A stretch of 64,000 nucleotides of DNA from Amantichitinum ursilacus. GTDB taxonomy: Bacteria; Pseudomonadota; Gammaproteobacteria; Burkholderiales; Chitinibacteraceae. Of the stretch, positions 25,177-33,749 are shown piece after piece; position 1 is the stretch's first letter; the number at the start of each line of letters is the position of its first letter. The position numbers were made by a program, and so were the translations under genes. The stretch lies in NCBI RefSeq assembly GCF_001294205.1, contig NZ_LAQT01000009.1, positions 124,001 to 188,000 on the forward strand, in the 5' to 3' direction. Below the pieces are notes generated by a model. It did no database searches, was not told the origin of the DNA, and saw only the letters and a program-made list of their open reading frames with translations.

Positions 25177-26129
25177 TGCGTTGTTAGCGGCAGCGTGGCA
25201 TCCCATTCGGCAACGTCAGCAGGGGTGCCACGCGCCGGTTGCCCGCGCGCAAACCGCATCGGCGGCAATCCCACGTGCCGCGCAAACGCCACGCTAAACG
25301 TGCTGGCCGAGCTGTAACCCACCCGTTCGGCCACTTCCGCGATCGCCAGTGTGTGTTTACGCAGCAAATCCTTGGCCAGCGCCATGCGCCACGACAGCAG
25401 ATATTCCATCGGTGCAACGCCGACCGCGCGACTAAAGCGTTCAAAGAAGGTGGAGCGCGACAGCGCGGCCACTTTGGCCAGTTGCGCCACGGTCCATGCT
25501 TGCGCCGGATGTTGATGCATGGCGCGCAAGGCCGCGCCAAGGCGCGCGTCGGCCAGGCCGCTGACCAGGCCCGGTTGCATGGCGGTGGGCGTGGCGCGTA
25601 GCGCTTCAATAAACAGCACTTCCAGCAGTCGCGCCAGGATCACCTCACGCGCGGCGCGGTCCTGGCGTGATTCTTCGCCCACCAGTTGCACCAGCGTGGC
25701 CAGACGTTTTTCGGCGCGCACGTGGATGAGTTGCGGCAGCAGCGACACCAGCAAGGCGGCGTCGGGCGAGCCCAGTTGGCAATGGCCGATCAACATTACG
25801 GCGTCGGGCTGGTCGGTCTCGGGGCCGATGCGGAATTTGCCGTCGCCCGTCGCGATCGGCACGGTGGCGGGCGCATCGGTGGGCAGGGGTTCGACGCTGC
25901 CATTGCTGAAGCCGTGCGCGGCTGGGATCAGCACAAAGTCGTCGGCTTGCAAGGTTACCGGCGCGTGGCCGTCCACCTGCAACAAGCAACTGCCTGCCAG
26001 CACCAAGCAATAAAACGGTTGGCCGCTTTCTTCGCGCCTTACCCGCCAGGGTCCGCTGGCGCTGACCATTTTTGAGAAAGTGGCGTTGGGCTGTAATAGC
26101 GCCACAACATCAGATAGCGGATCGCTCAT
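25173..26129 (-). CDS. AraC-family transcriptional regulator with cupin domain
   Basis: This 318-residue protein has an N-terminal cupin (about 20-180: FYCLVLAGSCLLQVDGHAPVTLQADDFVLIP) and two C-terminal HTH motifs (WTVAQLAKVAALSRSTFFERFSRAVG and IAEVAERVGYSSASTFSVAFARHVGLPP). This cupin_6 subtype commonly sits next to an oxidoreductase gene and controls it. That is the arrangement here, with a divergent short-chain dehydrogenase 100 bp away. The inducer is unknown. Confidence 0.92.
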   Translation of the reverse strand: MSDPLSDVVALLQPNATFSKMVSASGPWRVRREESGQPFYCLVLAGSCLLQVDGHAPVTLQADDFVLIPAAHGFSNGSVEPLPTDAPATVPIATGDGKFRIGPETDQPDAVMLIGHCQLGSPDAALLVSLLPQLIHVRAEKRLATLVQLVGEESRQDRAAREVILARLLEVLFIEALRATPTAMQPGLVSGLADARLGAALRAMHQHPAQAWTVAQLAKVAALSRSTFFERFSRAVGVAPMEYLLSWRMALAKDLLRKHTLAIAEVAERVGYSSASTFSVAFARHVGLPPMRFARGQPARGTPADVAEWDATLPLTTH

Positions 26130-26229
26130 TGTCGGACTCTGGCTAAAGAATGGTGGATTCCTGATTGTAGTTAATCCGGCCAGTGGGGGCTATTGTTACG
26201 TCATTGCCTAACCCACTGGAGTATCCGCA

Positions 26230-26976
26230 ATGAAAACCGTTTTGATTACTGGCTGCTCGTCCGGCTTTGGCCTGGACACCGCGCGTTATTTTCTGGAGCG
26301 CGACTGGAATGTGATCGCCACCATGCGCACACCCAACGCCGACGTGCTGCCCCAATCCGAGCGTCTGCGCGTATTGGCGCTGGATGTAACGGATGCCGCC
26401 AGCATCGCCGCCGCGGTGCAAGCCGCTGGCCCGATTGATGTGTTGGTCAATAACGCCGGCGTTGGCATGCTGGGTGCGCTGGAAGGCCAGCACATCGACC
26501 ATGTGCGTGACATTTTTGAGACCAACACCATCGGCACCATCGCCATGACGCAGGCCGTACTGCCGCAATTTCGCGAACGTCAGTCGGGCGTGGTGATTAA
26601 TGTAACCTCCAGCGTCACGCTTAAATCGCTGCCTTTGCTGGCGGTGTACACGGGCAGCAAAGCGGCGGTGAATGCCTTTACCGAATCGCTGGCGCTGGAA
26701 TTAAAGCCCTTCAACATCCGTGCGCATCTCGTGCTGCCGGGCCGCGCGCCGGAAACCAGTTTTGGCCAGAACGCACAGCGGCGCATGTCGAGTTCGATTC
26801 CAGAAGCGTATGCGCCGTTAGCACAATCGATCTTTGCCGAATGGGCCAAGGCGGAAGGCCCGGTGACCTACGCCAAAGACGTGGCGGAAGCAGTCTGGCG
26901 TGCCGCCACTGATGCCGGCAGCCCAATGCGCATCGCCGGTGGCGCGGATGCGCAGGCGCTGTTGCCTGCTGCCTGA
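26230..26976 (+). CDS. Short-chain dehydrogenase/reductase (SDR)
   Basis: This 248-residue NAD(P)-dependent oxidoreductase has a Rossmann fold. The cofactor motif is TGCSSGFG (8-15), the structural motif is NNAG ([11 protein letters not shown]), and the catalytic Ser and Tyr-x-x-x-Lys lie in [23 protein letters not shown]. The C-terminal half ([15 protein letters not shown]) resembles the SDR type often paired with cupin-AraC regulators. A GGAG ribosome site precedes the ATG. It is divergent from the AraC gene and probably its target. Confidence 0.93.
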   Translation: MKTVLITGCSSGFGLDTARYFLERDWNVIATMRTPNADVLPQSERLRVLALDVTDAASIAAAVQAAGPIDVLVNNAGVGMLGALEGQHIDHVRDIFETNTIGTIAMTQAVLPQFRERQSGVVINVTSSVTLKSLPLLAVYTGSKAAVNAFTESLALELKPFNIRAHLVLPGRAPETSFGQNAQRRMSSSIPEAYAPLAQSIFAEWAKAEGPVTYAKDVAEAVWRAATDAGSPMRIAGGADAQALLPAA

Positions 26977-27125
26977 CCCGCCGTGGCAATGCCGCGGTCA
27001 CCATCAGATTGCTGAGTCCCACTCATCAGTCTGTGCGGCGGCCGCGGGATTGTTGCGCCAGTGCGTGCCTTCTAGACTGCATGTCGAACCCGCAATCTAT
27101 TCGACATCGCAAAAGGACACGCAGC

Positions 27126-27872
27126 ATGAGCAGCAATATCGCAGGCAAAGTGGTGGTATTAACCGGCGCCAGCGCAGGCCTGGGCCAGGCGACCGCGCGA
27201 CATCTCAGCGCCCTGGGGGCGACCGTGGTGCTGGGCGCACGCCGCGCTGATCGCATCAATGCGCTGGCCGCAGAGATCAATGCCCAGGGTGGCAAAGCGC
27301 TGGCCATCGTCACCGATGTCACGCAATTTGCCCAGGTGCAAAACCTGGTCGATACGGCCGTCAAAACCTATGGCCGCATCGACGTAATGCTTAACAACGC
27401 GGGCTTGATGCCGCATTCGCCGCTGGAACGGCAAAAAGTGGCGGATTGGGACCAGATGGTCGACGTCAATATCAAGGGTGTGCTGTACGGCATCGGCGCA
27501 GCGCTGCCGCATATGAAGGCGCAAATGGCGGGGCACATCATCAATGTGTCGTCGGTGGCAGGCCACAAAGTGCGACCGGGCAGCGCCGTGTATGCGGCCA
27601 CCAAGGCGGCGGTGCTCATGTTCTCGGAAGGGCTGCGGCAGGAAGTCAAACCGTACAACATCCGCACCACGGTTATTTCGCCGGGTGCCATCGATACCGA
27701 CCTGCCTACCAGCATCAGCGAAGCCGATGTGGCCGAGAACATCAAAAAGTTTTACGACGAATACGCCATTCCGGCCGGGTCGTTTGCGCGCGTGGTGGAA
27801 TTTGCGATGAGCCAGCCGCCCGAGGTGGATATCAACGAAGTGCTGTTCCGGCCGACGCGGCAGGAGCTGTAA
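27126..27872 (+). CDS. Short-chain dehydrogenase/reductase (SDR)
   Basis: This 248-residue SDR starts at the ATG at 27126 ([21 protein letters not shown]), with AAGGAC upstream; the frame continues 5' without features. Motifs are TGASAGLG for the cofactor, NNAGLMP for structure, and [23 protein letters not shown] with the catalytic Ser and Tyr-Lys pair. GARRADRI at the end of beta-2 suggests an Arg that selects NADP(H) (inference). It follows the previous SDR by 149 bp and may share its regulation. The substrate is not evident. Confidence 0.93.
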   Translation: MSSNIAGKVVVLTGASAGLGQATARHLSALGATVVLGARRADRINALAAEINAQGGKALAIVTDVTQFAQVQNLVDTAVKTYGRIDVMLNNAGLMPHSPLERQKVADWDQMVDVNIKGVLYGIGAALPHMKAQMAGHIINVSSVAGHKVRPGSAVYAATKAAVLMFSEGLRQEVKPYNIRTTVISPGAIDTDLPTSISEADVAENIKKFYDEYAIPAGSFARVVEFAMSQPPEVDINEVLFRPTRQEL

Positions 27873-28007
27873 TCGCGTACCGATAAGGGGGTGGGCTTTC
27901 GTAGTGCTGACTTGAAAATTTGTACTATCTTATGTGGACAAGCAGAAGTTGTTTTCGGATCGGCGTCCCGCGGGCCGGTCCCTTCCAACCTTTTAGTGAG
28001 TCCAGAA

Positions 28008-28733
28008 ATGAAATCCACTTTGCACCACAGACTTGCCATTCTTGCAGGCGCATTGCTGTTGGCCGGCGCTGCCCAAGCCACTACCTATCCGTTTAGCGCC
28101 AGCGTTGCGGTCGACTGGTCATTAACCGGTGCTGCCGCAGTTACGTCCACCAGCTACAGCACATCCGCGCTGTGGGATTTCGATGTTTATCCCGAAAATA
28201 TTTACTTTGGGAGCACGGATCACTTTGATCAAACCATTGCCAACGTTGGCGAGTTTTCGGTCACGACCACGGGGCAGCATGTCGTTGCTTCTGCGGGCAC
28301 GCTGGCCAACCATTCGGGTCAGGCCGATATCCAGGTGGTGCAGAACGTGACCGTGGGCGCAGGCGGCGCTACCTTTGCGCTGGATTACGATGCAGAGGCG
28401 GTCGCAGGTGCGGTGCCTGCCACCGGTATCGATGGCATTAACGTCTCCAGCGTTGTGCGCCTGGCCAACGGTAATCACATTCCGTTCGCGGGCCCGGGCG
28501 TTACGGTGTTGGATCCCGATTCGGCACAGTCGAAGTCGGGTCAGATTTTATGGAATCTAAGCGAGGGTACTTACGCGGTGACGTGGTATCTGGACGCAGC
28601 ATCGGCTGATCATCACTACAATCTGGACCCCGGTACGGGCTTGCCGCTGCCGGTGCCGGAGCCCGAAACCTGGGCGCTGATGGGCTTGGGCGTGGTGGGA
28701 CTGGTGACGCGTTCGCGTCGACGCAAGGCTTAA
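28008..28733 (+). CDS. PEP-CTERM sorted exported protein
   Basis: This 241-residue secreted protein has an N-terminal signal peptide (MKSTLHHRLAILAGALLLAGAAQA) and a C-terminal sorting tag. The tag consists of PVPEPETWALMGLGVVGLV followed by the basic TRSRRRKA. This PEP-CTERM tail is recognised by an exosortase (EpsH/XrtA type) in bacteria that make exopolysaccharide; no exosortase gene is in the window. The body is a beta-rich domain low in cysteine (SVAVDWSLTGAAAV...). Function is probably surface- or matrix-associated. It has its own terminator at 28758. Confidence 0.9.
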   Translation: MKSTLHHRLAILAGALLLAGAAQATTYPFSASVAVDWSLTGAAAVTSTSYSTSALWDFDVYPENIYFGSTDHFDQTIANVGEFSVTTTGQHVVASAGTLANHSGQADIQVVQNVTVGAGGATFALDYDAEAVAGAVPATGIDGINVSSVVRLANGNHIPFAGPGVTVLDPDSAQSKSGQILWNLSEGTYAVTWYLDAASADHHYNLDPGTGLPLPVPEPETWALMGLGVVGLVTRSRRRKA

Positions 28734-28757
28734 GGCACGGCTGAAGGCGACCAAAAC

Positions 28758-28784
28758 AAAACCGGGCTTGCGGCCCGGTTTTTT
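28758..28784 (+). terminator. Rho-independent terminator after PEP-CTERM gene
   Basis: The stem ACCGGGC / GGCCCGGT is followed by a run of six T; it lies about 25 bp past the stop. Confidence 0.88.
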
Positions 28785-28811
28785 AACGTCCCGATTCAGC
28801 CTGCAAACGAC

Positions 28812-29429
28812 CTACGCCGCCACGGATGCTGTCTGCAAATACGGCTCGATATTCTTCAACATACGCGCCACGTATTCGTCTTTCTCGCCCACCGGCGCAA
28901 CGTAATGCGTGGCGCTGATTGCTTCGTCCACGCCGTGCAAGCGCGCAATCATCCATGCCGCCAGATATTGCGACGCCATGCAGCCGCCCGCCGTCGCCAC
29001 ATTGCCATGCGCCACAAACGGTTGGTTCAACACCTGCACGCCCGCTTCTTGCACCCACGGTTTGGTGGTCAGATCAGTACAGGCGGGCACGTCGTTAAGC
29101 AAGCCGAGCTTGGCCAGGATCAGCGCGCCGGAGCATTGCGCGCCCAGCAATTGCCGCGTTGGGTCTAGTTGCAATTGCGCCATCAACGCCGGGTCGGCCA
29201 CCACGTGGCGCGTCTGCATGCCGCTGCCCACCAGCACCGCGTCGGCGTGCACGGCATCGGCCAGCGTGGCTTGCGCTTGCAGCGTTACGCCATTCATCGA
29301 ACGCACATGCGAAGTTGGACTGGCAATCGACACGCGCCAGTTTGGCTTTTTGACGCGGTTGAGAATGCCCAGCGCAATCAGCGAATCGAGTTCGTTAAAG
29401 CCTTCAAAGGTGAGGATGGCAACGTGCAT
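28812..29429 (-). CDS. DJ-1/PfpI family protein
   Basis: This 205-residue protein has a glutamine-amidotransferase-like fold. The start is MHVAILTFEGFNELDSL, with the family Glu in NELDS. The nucleophile elbow is LLGAQCSGALILAKLG, with Cys in the DJ-1 position. There is no fused AraC domain. Relatives include isocyanide hydratases, chaperone/deglycase-like proteins and transcriptional partners; the exact activity cannot be read. It is a leftward unit 62 bp upstream of nothing obvious and is followed by the PEP-CTERM terminator on the opposite strand. Confidence 0.85.
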   Translation of the reverse strand: MHVAILTFEGFNELDSLIALGILNRVKKPNWRVSIASPTSHVRSMNGVTLQAQATLADAVHADAVLVGSGMQTRHVVADPALMAQLQLDPTRQLLGAQCSGALILAKLGLLNDVPACTDLTTKPWVQEAGVQVLNQPFVAHGNVATAGGCMASQYLAAWMIARLHGVDEAISATHYVAPVGEKDEYVARMLKNIEPYLQTASVAA

Positions 29430-29491
29430 GGCATTTGCTCGGCAGGGAGGGAGTGGCCAGCGTAGCGGGGCGGCCGCAGCTAAGCAATGTC

Positions 29492-30010
29492 TTAATGCGC
29501 CGCGGCGGGCGGGTAAACGTGGAGGCCATCAAACTGCGCTTTACCCAGCGCCACGCCCTGACTACGCAAAATCAGATAAGCCGTGCTGAAGTGAAAGATG
29601 AAATTGGGCAATGCGTATTGCAGCAGAAAATCCGCAGCAGGCAATTCCACCCACGCCTGGCCTGCCTGATCCCGGATGATTCGGTCCGCCAGAAAGTCTT
29701 GCGGGTCGAGCTGGTCGAGCAGCGCGCTGGCCAAGGCAACGTGCTGCCTTAATCCCGCAAAGCTGCGCGCACACTGCGGATGCGGCGGCACCGCCCGGCC
29801 CGCCAACGGCAAGCAAGTGCGCGCGACAAAATTACAGGCGATTTCGATCTGCGTGGCCCACGGCAACATATCGGGCGCGATGCGGGCATCGAGCACATCG
29901 AGGCCGGGATGGGCGTCGGCATGCTGCTGGGCCAGCGCAATCAATTGGTCCAGTTGGGTTAGATAGCGGCGGAAGGTGGGGATGGCGAGGGTGTACAGGT
30001 GGGGCAGCAT
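29492..30010 (-). CDS. DUF1993 family protein
   Basis: The start is the ATG at 30008-30010 (MLPHLYTLAIPTFRRYLTQLDQLIALAQQHADAH). The 172-residue product has the DUF1993 pattern: a first helix with FRRYL..L...L..A, then LDARIAPDMLPWATQIEIACNFVAR, then YALPNFIFHFSTAYLILRSQGVALGK near the end. This DinB-like helical-bundle family includes many stand-alone enzymes or metal-binding proteins of unknown role. It lies 62 bp before the DJ-1 gene in the same direction and may form an operon with it. Confidence 0.85.
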   Translation of the reverse strand: MLPHLYTLAIPTFRRYLTQLDQLIALAQQHADAHPGLDVLDARIAPDMLPWATQIEIACNFVARTCLPLAGRAVPPHPQCARSFAGLRQHVALASALLDQLDPQDFLADRIIRDQAGQAWVELPAADFLLQYALPNFIFHFSTAYLILRSQGVALGKAQFDGLHVYPPAAAH

Positions 30011-30364
30011 CGTCGCGGTCTCAGGCGTGTAAGAGGTTGCCAGCGCCGATGTGGCGTGGGCGCTTATTCTTGGTGTGGACGCTTGCTGGAGGCAAATCTG
30101 CGCAGCGCACCGTTGTAAATCCATGCAGTTCAGGCGGCAGTGAGTGCATGGTTTGGAGAGCGGGCCGCAGCCGCTTACAACGCTCCATGTTGGATTGCGA
30201 GCAATACGTTCATCAGTTCGACCTGCCATCCACCCCGTAACATCTTCATTTTGCTGAATTTGTTTCTATTCTGGTCAGAACTGCATCAGCGTGTAGTTTT
30301 TACATCGATGGCTTCGTGCAAGGCGAGGTTGCGATGCACGCAGCGCAGTGGGAGGGGGCCAGCC
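30011..30364. other. Divergent promoter region upstream of the lipoprotein/protease operon
   Basis: This 354-bp region lies between a leftward DUF1993 gene and the rightward lipoprotein gene. It contains an AT-richer stretch near 30236-30300 (ACATCTTCATTTTGCTGAAT) and the strong ribosome site GGGAGGGGG at 30349-30357. No convincing gene was seen. Confidence 0.4.
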
Positions 30365-32338
30365 ATGACACAACGCTCGGGCAGCTGCAAAGCAGTAGCG
30401 GCGCTGGTGTGTCTGACGTTGGCGCTGGCGGGTTGCACCACGCTGCGCCCGCAAATCATCCAGAAAGATCTGGTGCTTAACCAACCACCCACCGACCCCG
30501 CCTGCGATGTCCCCGCCAGCACTCAAAGCGAGCTGGGCTTGCAAATTTGCCAATCCAGTTTGTTGCGTTTGCGCTATCTGGAAGCGGCGGCGGACGAAAC
30601 CACATTGCACAACACCATCGGCGCGGGGCTGATCGCGCTATCGGCGGCAGGCATCTACAAGGGCATTACTTCCAATAGCGATCATCTGGCGCGCGAGTTG
30701 GCGGCGATGGGGCTGACCGGCGCGGCGGCGTATGCATATGGGCAGAATTTTATTTCGCCCACGCGCCAACATTTGTATATGGCGGGTGCGGGCGCCTTAT
30801 TGTGCGCCATTCAGGCCTCGCGGCCCTGGTTGTACACGCAGGACGAAGAAGACGCGCTGGATACCGCGCTCGACCACTATCTGCGCGACCAGCGCGCCTT
30901 GCAGCAGGCGGTGGATGTGGCGACGACGATTGCGCAGGCGCACGCCTCCAGCGGCGCAAGCGGCGCCACGCGCTGTGTGCGCACGCCGGTGGCGGGCGTG
31001 CCGTCGGACTGGCAGGCGGATATCGCGGCCTTGCAGGACAAGGTGTGCAGCAACCAAAGCAGCAGTCGTAGCGCCAACGCGGCGCGTGGCCAGGGCGTGG
31101 CGGCCAACAGTCGCAATCTGCTCGAAACCGCGGCGGGGCTGGGCCAGCAGAATGTGGATGCGGGCAGTGTGCTGACCGACCGCGCCCTGCAGATCCAGGC
31201 CAATATCGCGGGCGCCGCCACGGCCTTGAATGGCCGCACCAACCTGATTCAGGATCAGGTGAATATCGAAGTGTTAAACACCGTGCCGGATCTGACCCGC
31301 TTGCTGAGTGTGGGCAACGATTTGCGCAGCAGCGGGCTGGCGCTGACCAATAGCGCCTTACTGGCGCCGACGGCGGTGAAGTCGCAATCCGCCACCAGCA
31401 CGGCGGGCGTGGACGCCACCACACAGCGCGCGATCCAGGCCTTATCTGATGCGACTGATGCGCTCAGCGTCAGCCAGGCGGCCTTGCAACGCCAGGTGGA
31501 ACTGGCCGAGCGCAAAGCGCGGGCGGCGGGCACGGTGACGGCTTGCCGTTTTAATCCGAGCACGGGCTTTGGCACGGTTACGCTGGTGCCTGATCTGGAC
31601 GAGATTGCCCTGAATGGTGCGCAATCATTTACCTGGTCGGTCTATGGCGTGCCTGGCGTGCCGGTAGCGCAATTGTCGGGCTCCAGCGAGATGGCTGATG
31701 TGGCGGTCAGCGGCAATGGCGGCGTGGCGCAAGTCAAAGTGACGCTGAAGCAGACGTTGGCGCAAGGGCAGTGGTTGATGGTGACGATTTCGGATGCCAA
31801 CCATCTGGCATCGCGTGATGTGCGGATTGTGGGGACGACGGCCACGTCCGCGGTGGACGGGGTTGCCGCCACTCCTGCGCTGATGCCGAATCGCAAGATT
31901 GCGGTGCCACCGCTGGCGCAGTCGGCGGGCACGGGGTCGGCCGCAAATGCAGCCGTCAAGCCAGCGAAGCCGTCCGCCAGGCCGCAAAGCGCCAGGGCTT
32001 CTGCCGCGACAACGTCGCCCGCCGCGATCAAGGCATCGGCAGCCGTCGCCCTCATTCCTGCGCCCACGCCCACGCCCACGCCCACGCCCAAGTCCGCGCC
32101 GGCCGCAGCAACCGCTACCCCCGTCCCCACGCGCATTCCCACTATCAGCAAAACCGAACTTGACCAGATTTGCCGCGCCAACCAACTGGGCAGCAACGAA
32201 GCTTGCTATGACCAGATCGAAAGCCTGAAAGACCGTTGCGCGCAAACGCTCGGCATTGCCAATAGCGCCGACACGCAAGGCGCCTTGCAAAGTGCGATCC
32301 GCCCCGGTGGTCGCTGTTATCCGCAGGGGGCGCGATGA
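30365..32338 (+). CDS. Large lipoprotein of unknown function
   Basis: The start is the ATG at 30365 with a strong GGGAGGGGG ribosome site. The 657-residue product has a lipoprotein signal (AVAALVCLTLALAGCTTL, Cys about residue 24) and a helical membrane-proximal part with glycine-rich hydrophobic stretches (IGAGLIALSAAGIYKGI, AAAYAYGQN). A long coiled-coil-like region is rich in Ala, Asn and Gln (ISVLNT..., QALSDATDALSVSQAALQRQVELAERKARAA). An Ig-like beta segment (FTWSVYGVPGVPVAQLSGSS) follows, then a Pro-Thr-Pro-Thr linker and a terminal Cys-containing helix (LDQICRANQLGSNEACYDQIESLKDRC). It overlaps the next gene by ATGA. No known family is recognised. It may anchor the protease-hydrolase partner at the outer membrane. 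Confidence 0.75.
   Translation: MTQRSGSCKAVAALVCLTLALAGCTTLRPQIIQKDLVLNQPPTDPACDVPASTQSELGLQICQSSLLRLRYLEAAADETTLHNTIGAGLIALSAAGIYKGITSNSDHLARELAAMGLTGAAAYAYGQNFISPTRQHLYMAGAGALLCAIQASRPWLYTQDEEDALDTALDHYLRDQRALQQAVDVATTIAQAHASSGASGATRCVRTPVAGVPSDWQADIAALQDKVCSNQSSSRSANAARGQGVAANSRNLLETAAGLGQQNVDAGSVLTDRALQIQANIAGAATALNGRTNLIQDQVNIEVLNTVPDLTRLLSVGNDLRSSGLALTNSALLAPTAVKSQSATSTAGVDATTQRAIQALSDATDALSVSQAALQRQVELAERKARAAGTVTACRFNPSTGFGTVTLVPDLDEIALNGAQSFTWSVYGVPGVPVAQLSGSSEMADVAVSGNGGVAQVKVTLKQTLAQGQWLMVTISDANHLASRDVRIVGTTATSAVDGVAATPALMPNRKIAVPPLAQSAGTGSAANAAVKPAKPSARPQSARASAATTSPAAIKASAAVALIPAPTPTPTPTPKSAPAAATATPVPTRIPTISKTELDQICRANQLGSNEACYDQIESLKDRCAQTLGIANSADTQGALQSAIRPGGRCYPQGAR
32062..32090 (+). 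repeat. Hexamer tandem repeat GCCCAC inside the lipoprotein gene
   Basis: There are just under five tandem copies of GCCCAC, encoding the PTPTPTPTP linker. Copy-number changes by slippage would stay in frame and only alter linker length. Confidence 0.85.
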
Positions 32339-33741
32339 GAGCGGCGTTGATCCACGCCCTGGCGCGACGCTTGGGGGCCATCCAGCGCCTGGGCATAACG
32401 CCGTGGCAGCGGGCGCTGTACCCGTTGGCGGACAGCCCCTTGCAATGGGCGCATTACCGCCTCGAACACGGCCGTTTGCGCTGGACGCTGGCCTTTGCCG
32501 ACGATATGCCGGGCCGCGCCTTGCCGCGCTGGCTGAGCCTTGATCCGGATGGCACAAGCTGGCCGGTGCACGCCATCCGCGCGCCGCGTGCGCACACACA
32601 ACTGCGGCTGAATAACAGCAGCCAGGGCGGCGGGCAGGGCATGTTGGCGGCGGTACTGCAAAACAGCGGCGGCAATGGCACGTGGTATGCGCTGACGGCG
32701 GCGCATGTGCTGGCGGGTACGGCGCACGCGCAAGTCGATGATCGCGTTGAAATCCAGTACGACAACGGCCAGACCTGCATCGGCGCGCTGGAAAACTGGG
32801 CCCCCGTCATCGGCAGCCATCTCACGCTGACCGAAATCGACGCCGCCATCGCGCGTCTACCGACAGCGGATGCACAGCGCTTGATGGCAGCCAATCCACG
32901 CCTGGCGCCAGCGGCCACCGGCGCGCTGGATGCGATCGATACGCCGTTGCTGATCGAAGGCCAGAATGGTTCGGTGCCAGCGTTGTTTCGCGGCTACTTT
33001 GCCGGCTGGGTGGACGCCGAAACCACCGCATCGCCGCAGGATTATTACTTGAGTCAGGGCATTACCTATCAAGCCAGTCCGGCGACACAGCCCGGCGACA
33101 GCGGCGCGGCGTTGCTCGATGCAGCGGGCAATGCGTTGTTGGGCCTGCATAGCGCAGGCGTGGCCGATTCGGGTGAAGACTGGAATGGCGTCGGTTGCGC
33201 CATTGCGCCGGTACTGACCACGCTGGGCTTGCAGCTGGCCACGTCCGCGCCCATCGCCTTGCCACCGCCCGAAGAAAAACGCGTGCGCGCCGCGTTGCCT
33301 CGGCAAGCACCCTCGTTAACTGGCGCTAACGCCGATGCGCAAGATGTGCTGGCGCGCACGGTGTGGGGTGAAGCGCGCGGCGGCAATGGCGCCGAAGCGG
33401 GCATGACCGCCGTGGCGCATGTGGTGCTCAATCGCGTGGCCGCCAGAAGCTGGTGGGGCCGCACCGTGGTCGAAGTCTGTCGCAAGCCATGGCAGTTTTC
33501 CTGCTGGAATCTGAACGACCCCAATCTGCCCAAAATGCGCGCGGTGACGTCCAGTGACGCGCAATTTGCGCTGGCCCTGCAGATTGCCGGGCGCGCGGTG
33601 GCGGGCACGCTGGGCGACGACATCACGCACGGCGCCACGCATTACTACGCCACCAGCATGCACACGCCACCGCAATGGGCGGTGGGCCGCCAGCCGTGCG
33701 CGCAAGTGGGCGCGCATCTGTTCTTTAAAGACGTCGGATAG
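32335..33741 (+). CDS. Trypsin-like protease fused to a SleB-type cell-wall hydrolase
   Basis: This 468-residue protein has no clear signal peptide. Residues about 80-310 form a trypsin-like domain: His in ALTAAHVLAG, Asp in TEIDAAIARLP and Ser in QPGDSGAALLD, so the triad is complete. Residues about 335-468 match the SleB/hydrolase_2 fold (LARTVWGEARGGNGAEAGMTAVAHVVLNRV, with the catalytic Glu in WGEARG). A CW.F SCWNLNDPN and HGATHYYA block is also typical of that fold, which cuts peptidoglycan in spore-cortex and T6SS-like settings. The join of a protease and a cell-wall hydrolase in one chain is unusual. It overlaps the lipoprotein gene by 4 bp and is followed after 8 bp by a membrane protein. 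Confidence 0.85.
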   Translation: MRAALIHALARRLGAIQRLGITPWQRALYPLADSPLQWAHYRLEHGRLRWTLAFADDMPGRALPRWLSLDPDGTSWPVHAIRAPRAHTQLRLNNSSQGGGQGMLAAVLQNSGGNGTWYALTAAHVLAGTAHAQVDDRVEIQYDNGQTCIGALENWAPVIGSHLTLTEIDAAIARLPTADAQRLMAANPRLAPAATGALDAIDTPLLIEGQNGSVPALFRGYFAGWVDAETTASPQDYYLSQGITYQASPATQPGDSGAALLDAAGNALLGLHSAGVADSGEDWNGVGCAIAPVLTTLGLQLATSAPIALPPPEEKRVRAALPRQAPSLTGANADAQDVLARTVWGEARGGNGAEAGMTAVAHVVLNRVAARSWWGRTVVEVCRKPWQFSCWNLNDPNLPKMRAVTSSDAQFALALQIAGRAVAGTLGDDITHGATHYYATSMHTPPQWAVGRQPCAQVGAHLFFKDVG

Positions 33742-33749
33742 GGGCCGCC

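Noticed and set aside
24550-26129. Esterase and AraC gene as an overlapping operon
   Set aside because: The genes are convergent and overlap by only 4 bp at their stops, so they are not co-transcribed.
32062-32090. GCCCAC hexamers as a phase-variation switch
   Set aside because: The repeat unit is six bases, so slippage cannot change the reading frame.
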